From NCBI RefSeq assembly GCF_020552705.1, contig NZ_JAJBZG010000005.1, positions 620,001 to 684,000 of the forward strand: 64,000 bases of DNA. Direction: 5' to 3'. The position numbers and the translations under genes were made by a program. Below are positions 54,173-64,000 of the stretch, one piece after another. The notes beneath the pieces were generated by a model that did no database searches, was not told where the DNA came from, and saw nothing but the letters and a program-made list of their open reading frames with translations. How positions within the stretch are numbered: the stretch's first letter is position 1; every line of letters starts with the position of its first letter. Origin of the DNA: Christiangramia sediminis. Lineage in GTDB: Bacteria > Bacteroidota > Bacteroidia > Flavobacteriales > Flavobacteriaceae.

Positions 54173-55324
54173 ATGAAATATTCGAGAAAATTAGAAAAAT
54201 TCAATCCTGAAGTGAAGGTTGCTTCTCCGGGAAGGATTAATCTTATTGGAGAACATACCGATTATAATAATGGTTTTGTGATGCCCACAGCAATCGACAG
54301 AAAAATATTATTGGAATTTAGAGCAAATAACAGTCAAAGCTGCAGGGTATATAGTGAAACTTTTAAAACAGGTTTTGAATTTCAGCTTGAAGATGATCTA
54401 TCAAAGGGAAAGAATTGGGAAAATTATATAATCGGAGTAGTAGATCAGATTCAGAAAGCAGATAAGAATGTGGAAGGCTTTGATTGCATAATCAACAGTA
54501 AACTTCCTGTGGGAGCTGGAATAAGTTCCTCTGCAGCATTAGAATGTGGGATTGCTAGTGGATTAAATGAACTTTTTCATCTCAATTTAAGTCCTATTGA
54601 AATAGTAAAACTTGCTCAGAAAGCCGAAAATGAATTTGTAGGCTCCAATTGTGGGATAATGGACCAGTACTCTTCTGTTTTGAGTAAAAAAGACCATCTC
54701 ATCTTATTAGACTGCAAATCACTTGAGGTGGAATTTATTCCCGCCGCCTTTGGTAATTGTAAATTATTACTATTAAATACAAATGTTTCCCATAATCTGG
54801 CCGATAGCGAGTACAACACCCGGCGAGAAGAATGTGAAATAGCGGTAGAACTGATCCGGCAGGACCACCCCGGTGTTACTAGTTTGAGAGAAATTGATTT
54901 TAAAATTCTGGAAAAATACAAGCGTAAGTTAAGCTCCACAATTAATCAACGTTGTAACTATATACTAGAAGAAAATGAAAGGGTGCTACAGGCAGCAAAA
55001 AAACTGAAGGACGGCAGATATGTAGAATTTGGAAAACTAATGTATGCTTCCCACGAAGGTCTTCAACATAAGTATGAAGTGAGTTGCCCTGAGCTGGATT
55101 TTCTGGTGGATTATTCCCGAGATAAAGATTTTATTTACGGCTCCAGAATGATGGGTGGTGGCTTTGGAGGTTGTACTTTGAATCTGATCGAAGAGGACAA
55201 AACAAAAGATTACATTAAAGAGGTATCTAAAGCCTACTTTCAAAGATTCAGAATAAAATTAGACCCAATTATCGTATCCCCTGACGCAGGTACCCAAATT
55301 ACAAAAAAGAAAAATGGAATATGA
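54173..55324 (+). CDS. galK: Galactokinase
   Basis: 383 residues. The N-terminal signature PGRINLIGEHTDYNNGFVMPTAID binds galactose. The GHMP kinase phosphate loop is LPVGAGISSSAALE near 110, and the C-terminal SRMMGGGFGGCTL closes the active site. It phosphorylates alpha-galactose. It is 98 bases after galE, and its stop overlaps the galT start by four bases (ATGA). Confidence 0.96.
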   Translation: MKYSRKLEKFNPEVKVASPGRINLIGEHTDYNNGFVMPTAIDRKILLEFRANNSQSCRVYSETFKTGFEFQLEDDLSKGKNWENYIIGVVDQIQKADKNVEGFDCIINSKLPVGAGISSSAALECGIASGLNELFHLNLSPIEIVKLAQKAENEFVGSNCGIMDQYSSVLSKKDHLILLDCKSLEVEFIPAAFGNCKLLLLNTNVSHNLADSEYNTRREECEIAVELIRQDHPGVTSLREIDFKILEKYKRKLSSTINQRCNYILEENERVLQAAKKLKDGRYVEFGKLMYASHEGLQHKYEVSCPELDFLVDYSRDKDFIYGSRMMGGGFGGCTLNLIEEDKTKDYIKEVSKAYFQRFRIKLDPIIVSPDAGTQITKKKNGI

Positions 55325-56361
55325 AAACCGAATTGAATAATACACCACATAGAAGGTATAATATCCTCACCGGGGAATGGATACTTGTTTCTCCACATCG
55401 AACCAAAAGACCATGGCAGGGTAAAACCGAAGACGGTAAAAACCAAAAGAAGGAACAATATGATCCGTCGTGCTACCTTTGTCCCGGTAATACTCGCGCA
55501 AGTGGAGATACCAATCCAGATTATAAAGAACCTTTTACTTTTATAAACGATTTTTCCTCGCTTCTGCCTCACTCTCCTGAAATCGATTTTGAGGAAGGCC
55601 TGCTAAAAGCAGAAAGTGAAAAGGGAATTTGCAAAGTGGTTTGTTTTTCACCAGATCATTCACTCACACTGCCTTTAATGGATGAGAATGATATTACCAG
55701 GGTGATTCAAATGTGGAAAAAAGAATATGTAGAATTGGGCGCTAATAAAGGAATCAATTACGTTCAAATCTTTGAGAATAAAGGTGCAATCATGGGATGT
55801 AGTAATCCTCACCCTCATGGCCAGATCTGGTCCCAATCATCTATCCCTACCGAAATCCTTAAAAAATCTATTAAGTTCAAAGAATACTGGAACAAGAACC
55901 AGCGTAGTTTATTAGCTGATTACCTGGAGCAGGAATTAAAGAATGGTCAAAGAATCCTGGAAGAAAATGAACATTTTGCCGCACTCGTTCCTTATTGGGC
56001 AATTTGGCCTTTCGAAGCCATGATTATTCCGAAAAGGCATCTTCAACATATTGGTCAGTTGACCGCAGCTGAAGAAAAATCATATGCAGAGATTTTAAAA
56101 AAACTTACCATTAAATACGATAATTTATTTGATACAAGTTTCCCTTACTCCGCCGGAATTCACCAGATCCCTACAGACGGTAATCTATATCCTGAATGGC
56201 ATTTTCACATGAGCTTTTATCCACCATTACTGCGATCAGCTACGGTAAAAAAATTTATGGTAGGTTATGAGATGTTCGCTGGGCCCCAAAGAGATATTAC
56301 AGCCGAAGAGGCGGCCCAGAGGCTAAATGAGCTTTCAGAGGTTCATTATCTTAAGCAATAA
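55321..56361 (+). CDS. galT: Galactose-1-phosphate uridylyltransferase
   Basis: 346 residues. The HPH catalytic motif (His164-Pro-His166, nucleophile His166) is in GCSNPHPHGQIWS. The N-terminal zinc pair is Cys51 and Cys54 (SCYLCPGN). WILVSPHRTKRPWQGK and AGIHQIPTDG...WHFHMSFYPPL are family blocks. It exchanges UMP between UDP-glucose and galactose-1-phosphate. The regulator starts eight bases after its stop. Confidence 0.96.
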   Translation: MKTELNNTPHRRYNILTGEWILVSPHRTKRPWQGKTEDGKNQKKEQYDPSCYLCPGNTRASGDTNPDYKEPFTFINDFSSLLPHSPEIDFEEGLLKAESEKGICKVVCFSPDHSLTLPLMDENDITRVIQMWKKEYVELGANKGINYVQIFENKGAIMGCSNPHPHGQIWSQSSIPTEILKKSIKFKEYWNKNQRSLLADYLEQELKNGQRILEENEHFAALVPYWAIWPFEAMIIPKRHLQHIGQLTAAEEKSYAEILKKLTIKYDNLFDTSFPYSAGIHQIPTDGNLYPEWHFHMSFYPPLLRSATVKKFMVGYEMFAGPQRDITAEEAAQRLNELSEVHYLKQ

Positions 56362-56368
56362 ATGCAAT

Positions 56369-57388
56369 ATGGACAAGCGAATCACATTGAAAGAATTAGC
56401 CAAATTGCTCAATGTATCTATTAGCACGGTTTCCAAAGCTTTAAATGATAGCCCAGAAATAAGTGTACAAACTGTACAAAGAGTTAAGGAGCTTGCAAAA
56501 CTTAATCATTATGTACCAAATGCTTCAGCGGTTAATCTTAAGACACAGCGAACTCAAACTATTGGGGTGATAGTTCCGGAAATTCTTTCGCACTTTTTTG
56601 CTGAAGCTTTACATGGAATTGAAACTAAGGCAAGTGAAATGGGGTATCGTATTATTATTTGTATTTCGAATGAATCTATGAATAAAGAAGCGGAAAGCAT
56701 TAAAACTTTAGTAAATGGTCAGGTTGATGGGCTTATAATGTCTCTTTCTAAAGAAACACAGGCTTCCATGAGAATGGATCATCTAGAAATTTTAAAAAAT
56801 AACAATATCCCCCTGGTACTTTTTGATAGAATCCTATCTCAGGTAAATTGTGATAAAATATCAATTAATGACTCCTTACAGACAAAAAATGCAATCCTTG
56901 AACTGTATGCCTCGGGATGTAAAAAGATCGCTTATTTTTCAGGAATTCAGGATACAAGTGTAGATAATGAACGTAAAAAAGGTTATTTCGAGGCGATTAA
57001 AAACCTACGCCTGGAAGAATTTATCGTTTGTTTTGATAGAAAAAATTTTCCAGATGAAAAATTACTTCACTTTATGCGCTACGAAAAAATTGATGCAGTG
57101 CTTGCTTCAGATGAACTTGGTGCTATTCTGGTAATGAAAAGTGCCCTGAATGCTGGTTTTAAAATTCCCGAAGATTTGAGCGTGATTGGTTTTACCAATG
57201 GAATCATGAGCGAACATTTCAGACCTTCTCTTAGCACGGTAGATCAACATGCAGAAAAGCAGGGGAAACTTGCGTTGGGTATTTTAATTGAAAGGATAGA
57301 AGGGAAATTATCAAAAGATCCAAAAGAGTATAAAATAGAGACTTCCATTATACATAGAAACTCTACCCGAAAAGGAATTCTAAATTAA
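56369..57388 (+). CDS. LacI-family transcription regulator of the gal operon
   Basis: 339 residues from ATG 56369; the frame is open further upstream within galT, but homology begins here. The N-terminal HTH is ITLKELAKLLNVSISTVSKALNDSPEIS, followed by the hinge and the periplasmic-binding-like core (TIGVIVPEILSHFFAEALHGIE to GFTNGIMSEHFRPSLSTVDQ). It is the last gene of galEKT and the likely local repressor or activator, with galactose or a metabolite as effector (inferred). The candidate operator is the palindrome at 52865-52897. Confidence 0.9.
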   Translation: MDKRITLKELAKLLNVSISTVSKALNDSPEISVQTVQRVKELAKLNHYVPNASAVNLKTQRTQTIGVIVPEILSHFFAEALHGIETKASEMGYRIIICISNESMNKEAESIKTLVNGQVDGLIMSLSKETQASMRMDHLEILKNNNIPLVLFDRILSQVNCDKISINDSLQTKNAILELYASGCKKIAYFSGIQDTSVDNERKKGYFEAIKNLRLEEFIVCFDRKNFPDEKLLHFMRYEKIDAVLASDELGAILVMKSALNAGFKIPEDLSVIGFTNGIMSEHFRPSLSTVDQHAEKQGKLALGILIERIEGKLSKDPKEYKIETSIIHRNSTRKGILN

Positions 57389-57460
57389 ATTTGTTTTCCA
57401 ACTTATTCGAGACCTTAAAAGTTATTTTTCAAGTCGCAATATCACTAACCTTATTTATAA

Positions 57461-60400
57461 TTACGGGATACTTTCCATATTAACATTCATGAATTCTGAA
57501 GGGGTCATATTATATTGCTTCTGAAAATTCCTGCCAAAACTTGTTTGTGACCTGTAACCAACCGTTTCTGAAACTTCATAAATTTTCATATTAGTAGATT
57601 TAAGCAGAAAAGCTGCTTTTTTTAATCGGCTGGTGTTGATCAATTCATTTGGAGACATATCTGAAATTTCCTTTATTTTTCGATAAAGCGTAGACCTGCT
57701 CATGTTCATGTGAACTGATAATGATTCCACATTTAAATCTGGATCTTTCAAATTAGTATCCATTACCTGATCCAGTTTAGAAAGAAAAGTTTTATCGGCT
57801 TCCGAAAATGATATAGATTGTAGATGAGCCAGGGGAGAATTACTGTAGTGTCCTAAAATAGATCTTCGGTTCTCCAAAAGATTAGAAACCTGAACCTGTA
57901 AATGTTCCATTGAAAATGGTTTTGAGATGTAGGCATCGGCTCCAGATTCCAATCCTTCAATTTTCGCATTCAGCGAATCTTTTGCTGTAAGCAAGATCAC
58001 CGGAATATGATTCGTTCTCATGTCACTCTTAATATGACTGCACAATTCAATACCATTTTTGGCTGGCATCATCACGTCGCTAATTACTAGTTGTACTTCA
58101 AATTGATCGATGCACTTAAGCGCTTCAAAACCATTCCTGGCCTTTAATACCTTGTAGAAAACAGACATTTCAGAAGCGATAAAATCTATTAATTCTTCAT
58201 TGTCTTCAACAATGAGGATGATAGGGGCGTTTTTATCAAATCCTACTTTTTCAATGCTATGAAAATCCCGCTTATTCACAGATTCTGCATTTATATTTTT
58301 AAACTCTTCCTGTTGATGAATTGGCATTTTTAATATGAACGTATTCATTGTTTTATCATCAAAATCCAGAGATAGATTACCGTTATGTAATTCTGCTAAA
58401 GAGTAAGAAAGAGACAAACCAATTCCACTACCTACAGAGCTTTGGTTTTCATCCGGAATTCTATAAAATGGTTCGAAAATTCTGTTTTTTAGGTTTGGCG
58501 AGATGATTTTACCGTCGTTACTAATAATAATTTCAAATTCCTGATCCTTCTCAAGGAGTCTTACTTCCACCAGGGAATGTGAATATTTAATGGCATTGCT
58601 AAATAGATTGCTTAGGATCTTCTTAATCGCTTCCTCGTCTACATATGCATAAACGTAATCTTCTGGAACTCGAATATTGAATTCCAGATTTTTCTCCTGA
58701 ATTAATTGGCTGAACCTCACATAGGTTTCCTGTAATAATTCTGAAATATTTACCTTGAAGAAACTCAATTTTACATTCTTCATTTCAGTTTTTCTGAAAT
58801 CAAGCAATTCATTTACAAGATTTAAAAGTCTTGTGGTATTCTTATCCATGATTCCCAGATTTTTAGGTATTTCCTGGGATTTATATGTATTCTTAAGAAG
58901 CTTTTCCAGCGGACTTTTAATCAGGGTTAAAGGTGTGCGAATTTCATGAGCGATGTTAGTAAAGAATTCAATCTTTGCCTGGTAGATTTCCTTCTCCTTA
59001 TCGTTTTCCAACTGTCTTATTTTCCTGTTATGTTTATTTTTATTGTAGTTATGATAATAACGCATCAGGCCGTAAATCAATATCAATAGCAGGAAGGCAT
59101 AAATAAAGTAAGCCGTATTGCTGGCCAAGAAAGGCGGTAAAATTTCAATTTTCAACTCATCACTTTCGTTGCTCCAAACACCGTGATTGTTTAGCGCTTT
59201 TACATTAAAAGTATATTCGCCGGCAGGTAATTCCGTAAAATTTACCTTATGATTTTTACCTATAGAAACCCAATTGTCGCTAAGTCCTTCCAATTTATAA
59301 AAATATTCGGTCATTTCCGGCGCGGTAAAGGTAAGAGATGAAAATTCCAAGCTAAAGGTGGACTGAGTATGATCCAGAGTTATCTTACTCTCATAAGATA
59401 AGGATTGATTTAACGGAGAATCCTGCCCCTGAATTTTCACTTCCTTGTTGTTGATCTGAATATCATTGATATAGATGGGAGGGTGATAAGTATTTTGAAT
59501 AAATTCAGAAGGATCAAAACTTATCATGCCATTTACGCTTCCAAAATACATTCTACCCGTTGTATCTCTGTATCCGGAACTGTAATTGAATTGATCGCTT
59601 AGTAATCCATTCGACTTGGTGTAAATATTTAGTTTTTCTTTTTCGGGGTTGTATTCCACCAACCCGCTAGATGTACTTATCCATAGATCCCGTTCTTTAT
59701 CTTCCAGGATTGAATATGTTACATTACTTGGGAAACCATCTTCCCGGGTGATCCTGGTGAAATTCTTCTTTTCAGGATTATAGAGATTCAAACCATTTTC
59801 GGTAGTGATCCAAAGCCGATCATGAGAATCCTGGAAAATTCCGTTTATAACATTGGAACTTAAACTATTCGGGTCGTTACGATCATATTTAAAAAATCCT
59901 TTCTCCCCTGTTCTGGGGTTGAAATAGTATAAACCGTCCCAATAAGTGCCTGCCCAGAATGTGCCGTTGTTATCTTCGTGAATGTAGGTATAATGATAGC
60001 TTTCAGGAAACCCTTCAACCACTTCAAATGAATCTGATTCTGGTAGATATTTATGAATTCCTGAAGATGTGAGAACATAGATCTCACCATTTTCAGCTTT
60101 ATAAATGTACAGGATAAAATTGCTTCTCAGTCCACCTTCATCCTTGTCGGTGCCATAATGCCTGATTTTTTGCTCGGTGTTGATATCCATGATATCCAGG
60201 CCGTGCTCAAATGTGCCTATCCACAACTCATTTTCATAAGCGAGGAGACCGTGAATATTATAATGTGCAATTGTTCCGTTATTTTCAACTGATGCAAAAT
60301 TTTCGAAATTCCCGGTTTCCAGATTTAGTTTGTTAAGGCCGGCATCCTCTGTTCCTATCCATAAATCCCCATTTTTATCCATTTCGATTTCTCTTACAGC

Positions 60401-61414
60401 ATTTCCGCTAATAGAGTTTTCACCCACCCTGGGAAAGTATCTTTGAAATGGGGTGAATTGTTTCTGAAAATAATTCACACCCCCAAAATAGGTACCAATC
60501 CATACACCGCCCTCATTATCTTTTACCAGTGAGTAAATAGCATTGTCTGAAAGTGAATACGGATTATTATAGTTTTTCTTGAAATTTTGATATTCCTTTC
60601 TTTCAAAGTCATAAGCGAATATCCCAGATTCACTCGCAATCCATATTTCTGAATTATTTTTTTTTAAAAAACTTCGAACAAATAGTGGATTTTCCTGGTC
60701 CCTTAAAAGAAGAGATGCACGACTTTTTTTAAAGTCGTAGATAAGTGCTCCATTATTTTTAGTTCCTATATAAAGAGTATCTGCAGATATAGATGCGTTT
60801 ATTTCAGTAATTATTACGGGCTTACCATAATTTAAGCTTATATTCTTAAATGAATTATTGTCTTCAATAAACTTAAATAATTCCTCAGAGGAGGAAACAA
60901 AAATATCACCAGCCTCGCTTGCAGAAATAAAGGAAATATAATTCTGTTTATAGATCTCTTCAGAGGGGGGGGTCTTTTTCAATGAGCGCTTATGAAGATT
61001 TCCAGCTGCGCTAAACCACAAATTTCCTTTTGCATCATTGGTAATATCCAGGATTGGTTGGTCTTTTGTACTTTCTATTAAACTGAAGGATTCTGTTTTC
61101 TCATTATACTGAAACAACCCCGTGTCTGTTCCTACCCAGATGATATTATCATATTCGTGCAAGCATCTAATGAAATTGCTCCCAATGCTATTTGTATCTC
61201 CAGGTTTATGCTGAAAGATTTTATAATTATAACCATCAAACCTATTGAGTCCATCTTTTGTCCCGAACCACATAAAACCTCTATGATCCTGTAGCATACT
61301 TATAACAGAATTATGAGATAATCCATCTTCCACCATATAATGTTTAAAGGGAAGGTTCTGGCCGTGAGCCAGGGGAATAATCAAAAGGATCAAAATGAGT
61401 ACAATTCTGTTCAT
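57461..61414 (-). CDS. Hybrid two-component system sensor/regulator (HTCS)
   Basis: 1317 residues from ATG 61414; a GTG four codons upstream is possible. A signal peptide (to about AHGQ) precedes two beta-propellers of Reg_prop repeats (about 30-690), a Y_Y_Y domain (about 700-760) and a membrane helix (about 770-790). HisKA follows with phosphoacceptor His823 (NIAHEIRTPLTL), then HATPase_c (about 920-1040) and a receiver domain with VISDVMMP. The chain ends in an AraC-type HTH (SLSVHMNMSRSTLYRKIKEI, YRSQTSFGRNFQKQYNMTPSEF). This one-protein design regulates polysaccharide utilisation loci in Bacteroidota. It is divergent from the SusC gene at 61771 and next to the galactose genes. Confidence 0.95.
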   Translation of the reverse strand: MNRIVLILILLIIPLAHGQNLPFKHYMVEDGLSHNSVISMLQDHRGFMWFGTKDGLNRFDGYNYKIFQHKPGDTNSIGSNFIRCLHEYDNIIWVGTDTGLFQYNEKTESFSLIESTKDQPILDITNDAKGNLWFSAAGNLHKRSLKKTPPSEEIYKQNYISFISASEAGDIFVSSSEELFKFIEDNNSFKNISLNYGKPVIITEINASISADTLYIGTKNNGALIYDFKKSRASLLLRDQENPLFVRSFLKKNNSEIWIASESGIFAYDFERKEYQNFKKNYNNPYSLSDNAIYSLVKDNEGGVWIGTYFGGVNYFQKQFTPFQRYFPRVGENSISGNAVREIEMDKNGDLWIGTEDAGLNKLNLETGNFENFASVENNGTIAHYNIHGLLAYENELWIGTFEHGLDIMDINTEQKIRHYGTDKDEGGLRSNFILYIYKAENGEIYVLTSSGIHKYLPESDSFEVVEGFPESYHYTYIHEDNNGTFWAGTYWDGLYYFNPRTGEKGFFKYDRNDPNSLSSNVINGIFQDSHDRLWITTENGLNLYNPEKKNFTRITREDGFPSNVTYSILEDKERDLWISTSSGLVEYNPEKEKLNIYTKSNGLLSDQFNYSSGYRDTTGRMYFGSVNGMISFDPSEFIQNTYHPPIYINDIQINNKEVKIQGQDSPLNQSLSYESKITLDHTQSTFSLEFSSLTFTAPEMTEYFYKLEGLSDNWVSIGKNHKVNFTELPAGEYTFNVKALNNHGVWSNESDELKIEILPPFLASNTAYFIYAFLLLILIYGLMRYYHNYNKNKHNRKIRQLENDKEKEIYQAKIEFFTNIAHEIRTPLTLIKSPLEKLLKNTYKSQEIPKNLGIMDKNTTRLLNLVNELLDFRKTEMKNVKLSFFKVNISELLQETYVRFSQLIQEKNLEFNIRVPEDYVYAYVDEEAIKKILSNLFSNAIKYSHSLVEVRLLEKDQEFEIIISNDGKIISPNLKNRIFEPFYRIPDENQSSVGSGIGLSLSYSLAELHNGNLSLDFDDKTMNTFILKMPIHQQEEFKNINAESVNKRDFHSIEKVGFDKNAPIILIVEDNEELIDFIASEMSVFYKVLKARNGFEALKCIDQFEVQLVISDVMMPAKNGIELCSHIKSDMRTNHIPVILLTAKDSLNAKIEGLESGADAYISKPFSMEHLQVQVSNLLENRRSILGHYSNSPLAHLQSISFSEADKTFLSKLDQVMDTNLKDPDLNVESLSVHMNMSRSTLYRKIKEISDMSPNELINTSRLKKAAFLLKSTNMKIYEVSETVGYRSQTSFGRNFQKQYNMTPSEFMNVNMESIP

Positions 61415-61770
61415 AATACAAAACACGAAATTTCTTCACATCTCTTTAGAATCAAAGTGTGTCATCATTCAACAATTTGATTCAATATGCATTTAAAATT
61501 AACTTTTTCTTAAAGTTGAATCAATTTGTTTAAATATTGAAACGGATTCTTTCCACTTTATAGAATTAAAATAATCTACTTTGATAAACGATGAGTTCAT
61601 AATTATTTGCGATATAAATTTTCAATATCATAAAATATGGAACTTGAAATTACGAAATATATAATGATGTATGAATGTGTGGGCATTTAAATGAAATGAA
61701 AAGCTATTCTTAATTCATCAATATGTTTCAATTGACTAACTAATAATTGAAATTTTCTAAATGGAATTCT
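61415..61770. other. Divergent promoter region between HTCS and susC-like gene
   Basis: 356 bases, very AT-rich, and no gene was seen. An ATG at 61761 runs into an early stop. No clear TAnnTTTG box or palindrome was recognised, although control by the HTCS is expected here. Confidence 0.5.
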
Positions 61771-64000
61771 ATGAGAACTAAATTACGTTTTGAATTTAAG
61801 TTAAGTGTCTTCCTGATTTTTTTTACGCTGAGCCTGCAATCTATGCAAGCACAGAATTCTGAGATCACGGGAACAGTAACTACGACCGAAGGAAAACCAA
61901 TTCCCTTTGTCAATGTCATTTTAAAAGGTACCTCAACAGGAACATCGGCAGACATGGACGGTAATTATGCAATTTCGGCGCCTGCCGATGGAACGCTCGT
62001 TTTTAGTTATATTGGTTATGCCACCAGAGAAATTGCTATAAACGGCCAGACAGAAATTAATGTTAACCTGGCTGAAGATCTTGCTGCTTTAGATGAGGTG
62101 GTCGTAGTAGGGTATGGTACCCAGCAAAAAAAGGATCTTACCAGTGCTGTTTCAGTTGTTGATTCTGAGCAAATCTCTAAAAGGCAGACTACCACAGTAG
62201 CAGAAAGTTTACAAGGTCTGGCATCCGGAGTTAATGTGCGTGGAGGAGGACAGCCAGGTCAGGAAGCCAGAATTGAGATACGAGGTTTGAAAAACCTTCA
62301 GGGTTCCAATCCCTTATATGTTATTGATGGTTTGGTTACCACTGCTAACAGGGATTTTAACCCGAATGATATTGAATCCATTCAAATTTTAAAGGATGCC
62401 GCTGCTGCTGCTATATATGGTTCCAGAGCAGCAAACGGGGTGATTATTATTACTACCAAAAAGGGTAAACAAGGACCTCTAAAGGTTACAGTGAGCTCAA
62501 AAATGAGTATTACCGATATTCCAAGATATGATCTTGCAAGCCAGGAGGAATTCGTTCGTTTGAACAACATGGCTTATGATAATGGAGGAGTTCCCAGACA
62601 AGAACTGGATTTAAGTGTAAATACAGACTGGCAGGAGGAAGTATTCAGAACAGGTTTAATCCAGGATCAGAATGTGAGTTTCTCCGGAGGAGGTGAAAAC
62701 TCTTCTTACTTTATCTCAGGGAATTACTTTGGAAATAAAGGAACTGTAATTTCTACAGATTTTGATAGAATTTCCTTCAGAGTTAATTCCAGTGGAGAAA
62801 AAGGTATTTTCAGTATTGGAGAAAACCTTGCTTTATCTAATGCAAAAACAGATGAAATTGGAGGATCTGATGGTTTTAGAGGAAATCCATTTTTTGATGT
62901 AGTGAGATTGTTTCCAACGATACCGGTTTACGATGAAGATAATCCTGGGGGTTATGGTTATGGTAAATCTGGAGTAGCAAATGTTTTTGCGGCAAACCCA
63001 GTAGCGCTGGCAAATCTTATTGATCAGGAATCAGAGAATTTCAGAATTAGAGGAAATGTCTGGGCAGAGATAGACCCTTTTCCATGGCTAAATTATCGTT
63101 TTAATTTTGGGTATGAGACAAGTTTTGATGAATACCTTTACCTAAGAAGAGAAGGAAACTGGACACTTAATCAACCTTACGAACCTTCTTTTACAAATCA
63201 AAACAGAGCTCAATCTGAAACCATACTTTTTGAAAATACGTTAACTTTTAAAAAGGAGTTTGGAAAACATAATCTATCACTTCTTGTAGGAACTACATAT
63301 CAAAAAAATAAGTATGAACAGATAAACGGTTTAAAAAGAAACCTTCTTATAAATCCTAATACCGGAGAATATTTTGATGTACTTGACCTTGGGGATCAGG
63401 CGCAGGTTGGAGGATTTAGAAATGAATCGCTTTTACTTTCTTATTTAGGTAGACTGGAATATAATTTTGATGATAGATATCTATTAAATGCTGTGCTTCG
63501 TAGAGACGGATCTTCCAGATTTAGTGATGCAAATAAATGGTCAAACTTTCCATCTGTTTCCCTTGGATGGCGTTTGAGTAATGAAAGTTTTTTTAATTCT
63601 GAAACCATTAGTGATCTTAAACTAAGGGCCAGTTATGGTGAACTTGGTAGTGGTAATATTGGAAACTACGAATATCAGGGCTTCATCAACACATTTGGAG
63701 CGATCGTACTTGGAGACGGTCAAACTCTGTACCCTTCTGCAACCCAGGTGAGACTTGCCAATTCAGAATTAAGATGGGAAACTCTCAAGCAAACGAATAT
63801 CGGGTTTGATATGGGTCTTCTAGATAATAAACTTCAATTAACAGGAGATTATTTCATCGCCAAAACTGAAGATGTTCTTTTTGGATTTCCAATCCTGCTT
63901 TCAACAGGAAATGATGGAGGTAATCCCATCTCGAATGCCGCTACAGTTGAAAACAGAGGTTTTGAGTTAAGTGCCTCTTATACAGAACAAGTTAATGATG
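61771..64000 (+). CDS. SusC-family TonB-dependent transporter (runs off window)
   Basis: 743 complete codons are visible and the C-terminus is missing. Signal peptide (to about SMQAQ), a carboxypeptidase-regulatory-like domain (GTSTGTSADMDGNYAISAP), SusC signature DEVVVVGYGTQQ, plug motif DIESIQILKDAAAAAIYGSRAANGVIIITTKKG, then barrel strands. It is divergent from the HTCS and is the first visible gene of a second utilisation locus. The galactose operon nearby suggests a galactose-containing glycan, but the substrate is not readable from the transporter. Confidence 0.95.
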   Translation, partial: MRTKLRFEFKLSVFLIFFTLSLQSMQAQNSEITGTVTTTEGKPIPFVNVILKGTSTGTSADMDGNYAISAPADGTLVFSYIGYATREIAINGQTEINVNLAEDLAALDEVVVVGYGTQQKKDLTSAVSVVDSEQISKRQTTTVAESLQGLASGVNVRGGGQPGQEARIEIRGLKNLQGSNPLYVIDGLVTTANRDFNPNDIESIQILKDAAAAAIYGSRAANGVIIITTKKGKQGPLKVTVSSKMSITDIPRYDLASQEEFVRLNNMAYDNGGVPRQELDLSVNTDWQEEVFRTGLIQDQNVSFSGGGENSSYFISGNYFGNKGTVISTDFDRISFRVNSSGEKGIFSIGENLALSNAKTDEIGGSDGFRGNPFFDVVRLFPTIPVYDEDNPGGYGYGKSGVANVFAANPVALANLIDQESENFRIRGNVWAEIDPFPWLNYRFNFGYETSFDEYLYLRREGNWTLNQPYEPSFTNQNRAQSETILFENTLTFKKEFGKHNLSLLVGTTYQKNKYEQINGLKRNLLINPNTGEYFDVLDLGDQAQVGGFRNESLLLSYLGRLEYNFDDRYLLNAVLRRDGSSRFSDANKWSNFPSVSLGWRLSNESFFNSETISDLKLRASYGELGSGNIGNYEYQGFINTFGAIVLGDGQTLYPSATQVRLANSELRWETLKQTNIGFDMGLLDNKLQLTGDYFIAKTEDVLFGFPILLSTGNDGGNPISNAATVENRGFELSASYTEQVND

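Noticed and set aside
1-64000. CRISPR array, rRNA operon or complete insertion sequence
   Set aside because: No regularly spaced identical repeats, rRNA-like blocks or transposase genes were seen.

Overview
The window reads as chromosomal DNA of a marine Flavobacteriaceae bacterium, most like Christiangramia/Gramella. This is inferred from AT-rich DNA, SusC/SusD pairs, a hybrid two-component system, frequent TTG starts, promoter boxes of the TTG/TAnnTTTG type, and families largely confined to Bacteroidota (DUF3078, DUF3109, Reg_prop/Y_Y_Y sensors). No database search was possible, so the genus is an inference.

Layout. 1-6900: small lipoprotein, tRNA-Arg(CCU), two PAP2 phosphatases, a HAD hydrolase, and a 1203-residue protein joining a metallophosphoesterase-like domain to an Omp85-type barrel. 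7070-22140: a compact beta-glucan (laminarin-type) utilisation locus, with membrane sensor-regulator, SusC, SusD, multi-module surface glycan-binding lipoprotein, GH16 lipoprotein, GH3 and secreted GH16. The inferred order is capture and endo-cleavage at the surface, import through SusCD, and release of glucose by GH3. 22141-22428: degenerate palindromic intergenic repeats. 22429-37612: mostly housekeeping genes (tadA, dxs, a frameshifted chromate transporter, dgt, nrdA/nrdB, marC, an S41 protease, dCMP deaminase, HupE/UreJ-like).

37613-44432 is the most unusual part. Two paralogous 270-residue regulators with LuxR-type helix-turn-helix domains flank a TPR histidine kinase/response regulator pair, an unknown 125-residue protein and a lipoprotein. 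Four copies of one palindrome (arm AAATACCC, six-base spacer, inverted arm) lie upstream of four transcription units. The first copy precedes a short, strongly structured, terminator-ended transcript candidate.

44476-46460: a leucine-rich-repeat lipoprotein and tRNA-Leu(CAA). About 46570-52565: a mobilizable integrative element with tyrosine recombinase, SF3 helicase, a primase split by a frameshift in a run of ten A, MobC, relaxase and a small membrane protein. It also carries 11-bp-periodic repeats that look like an origin and an oriT-like hairpin. 53043-57388: galE-galK-galT and a LacI-family regulator, preceded by a 33-bp palindrome. 57461-64000: a galactose-adjacent utilisation locus beginning with a hybrid two-component sensor and a divergent SusC that runs off the end of the window.
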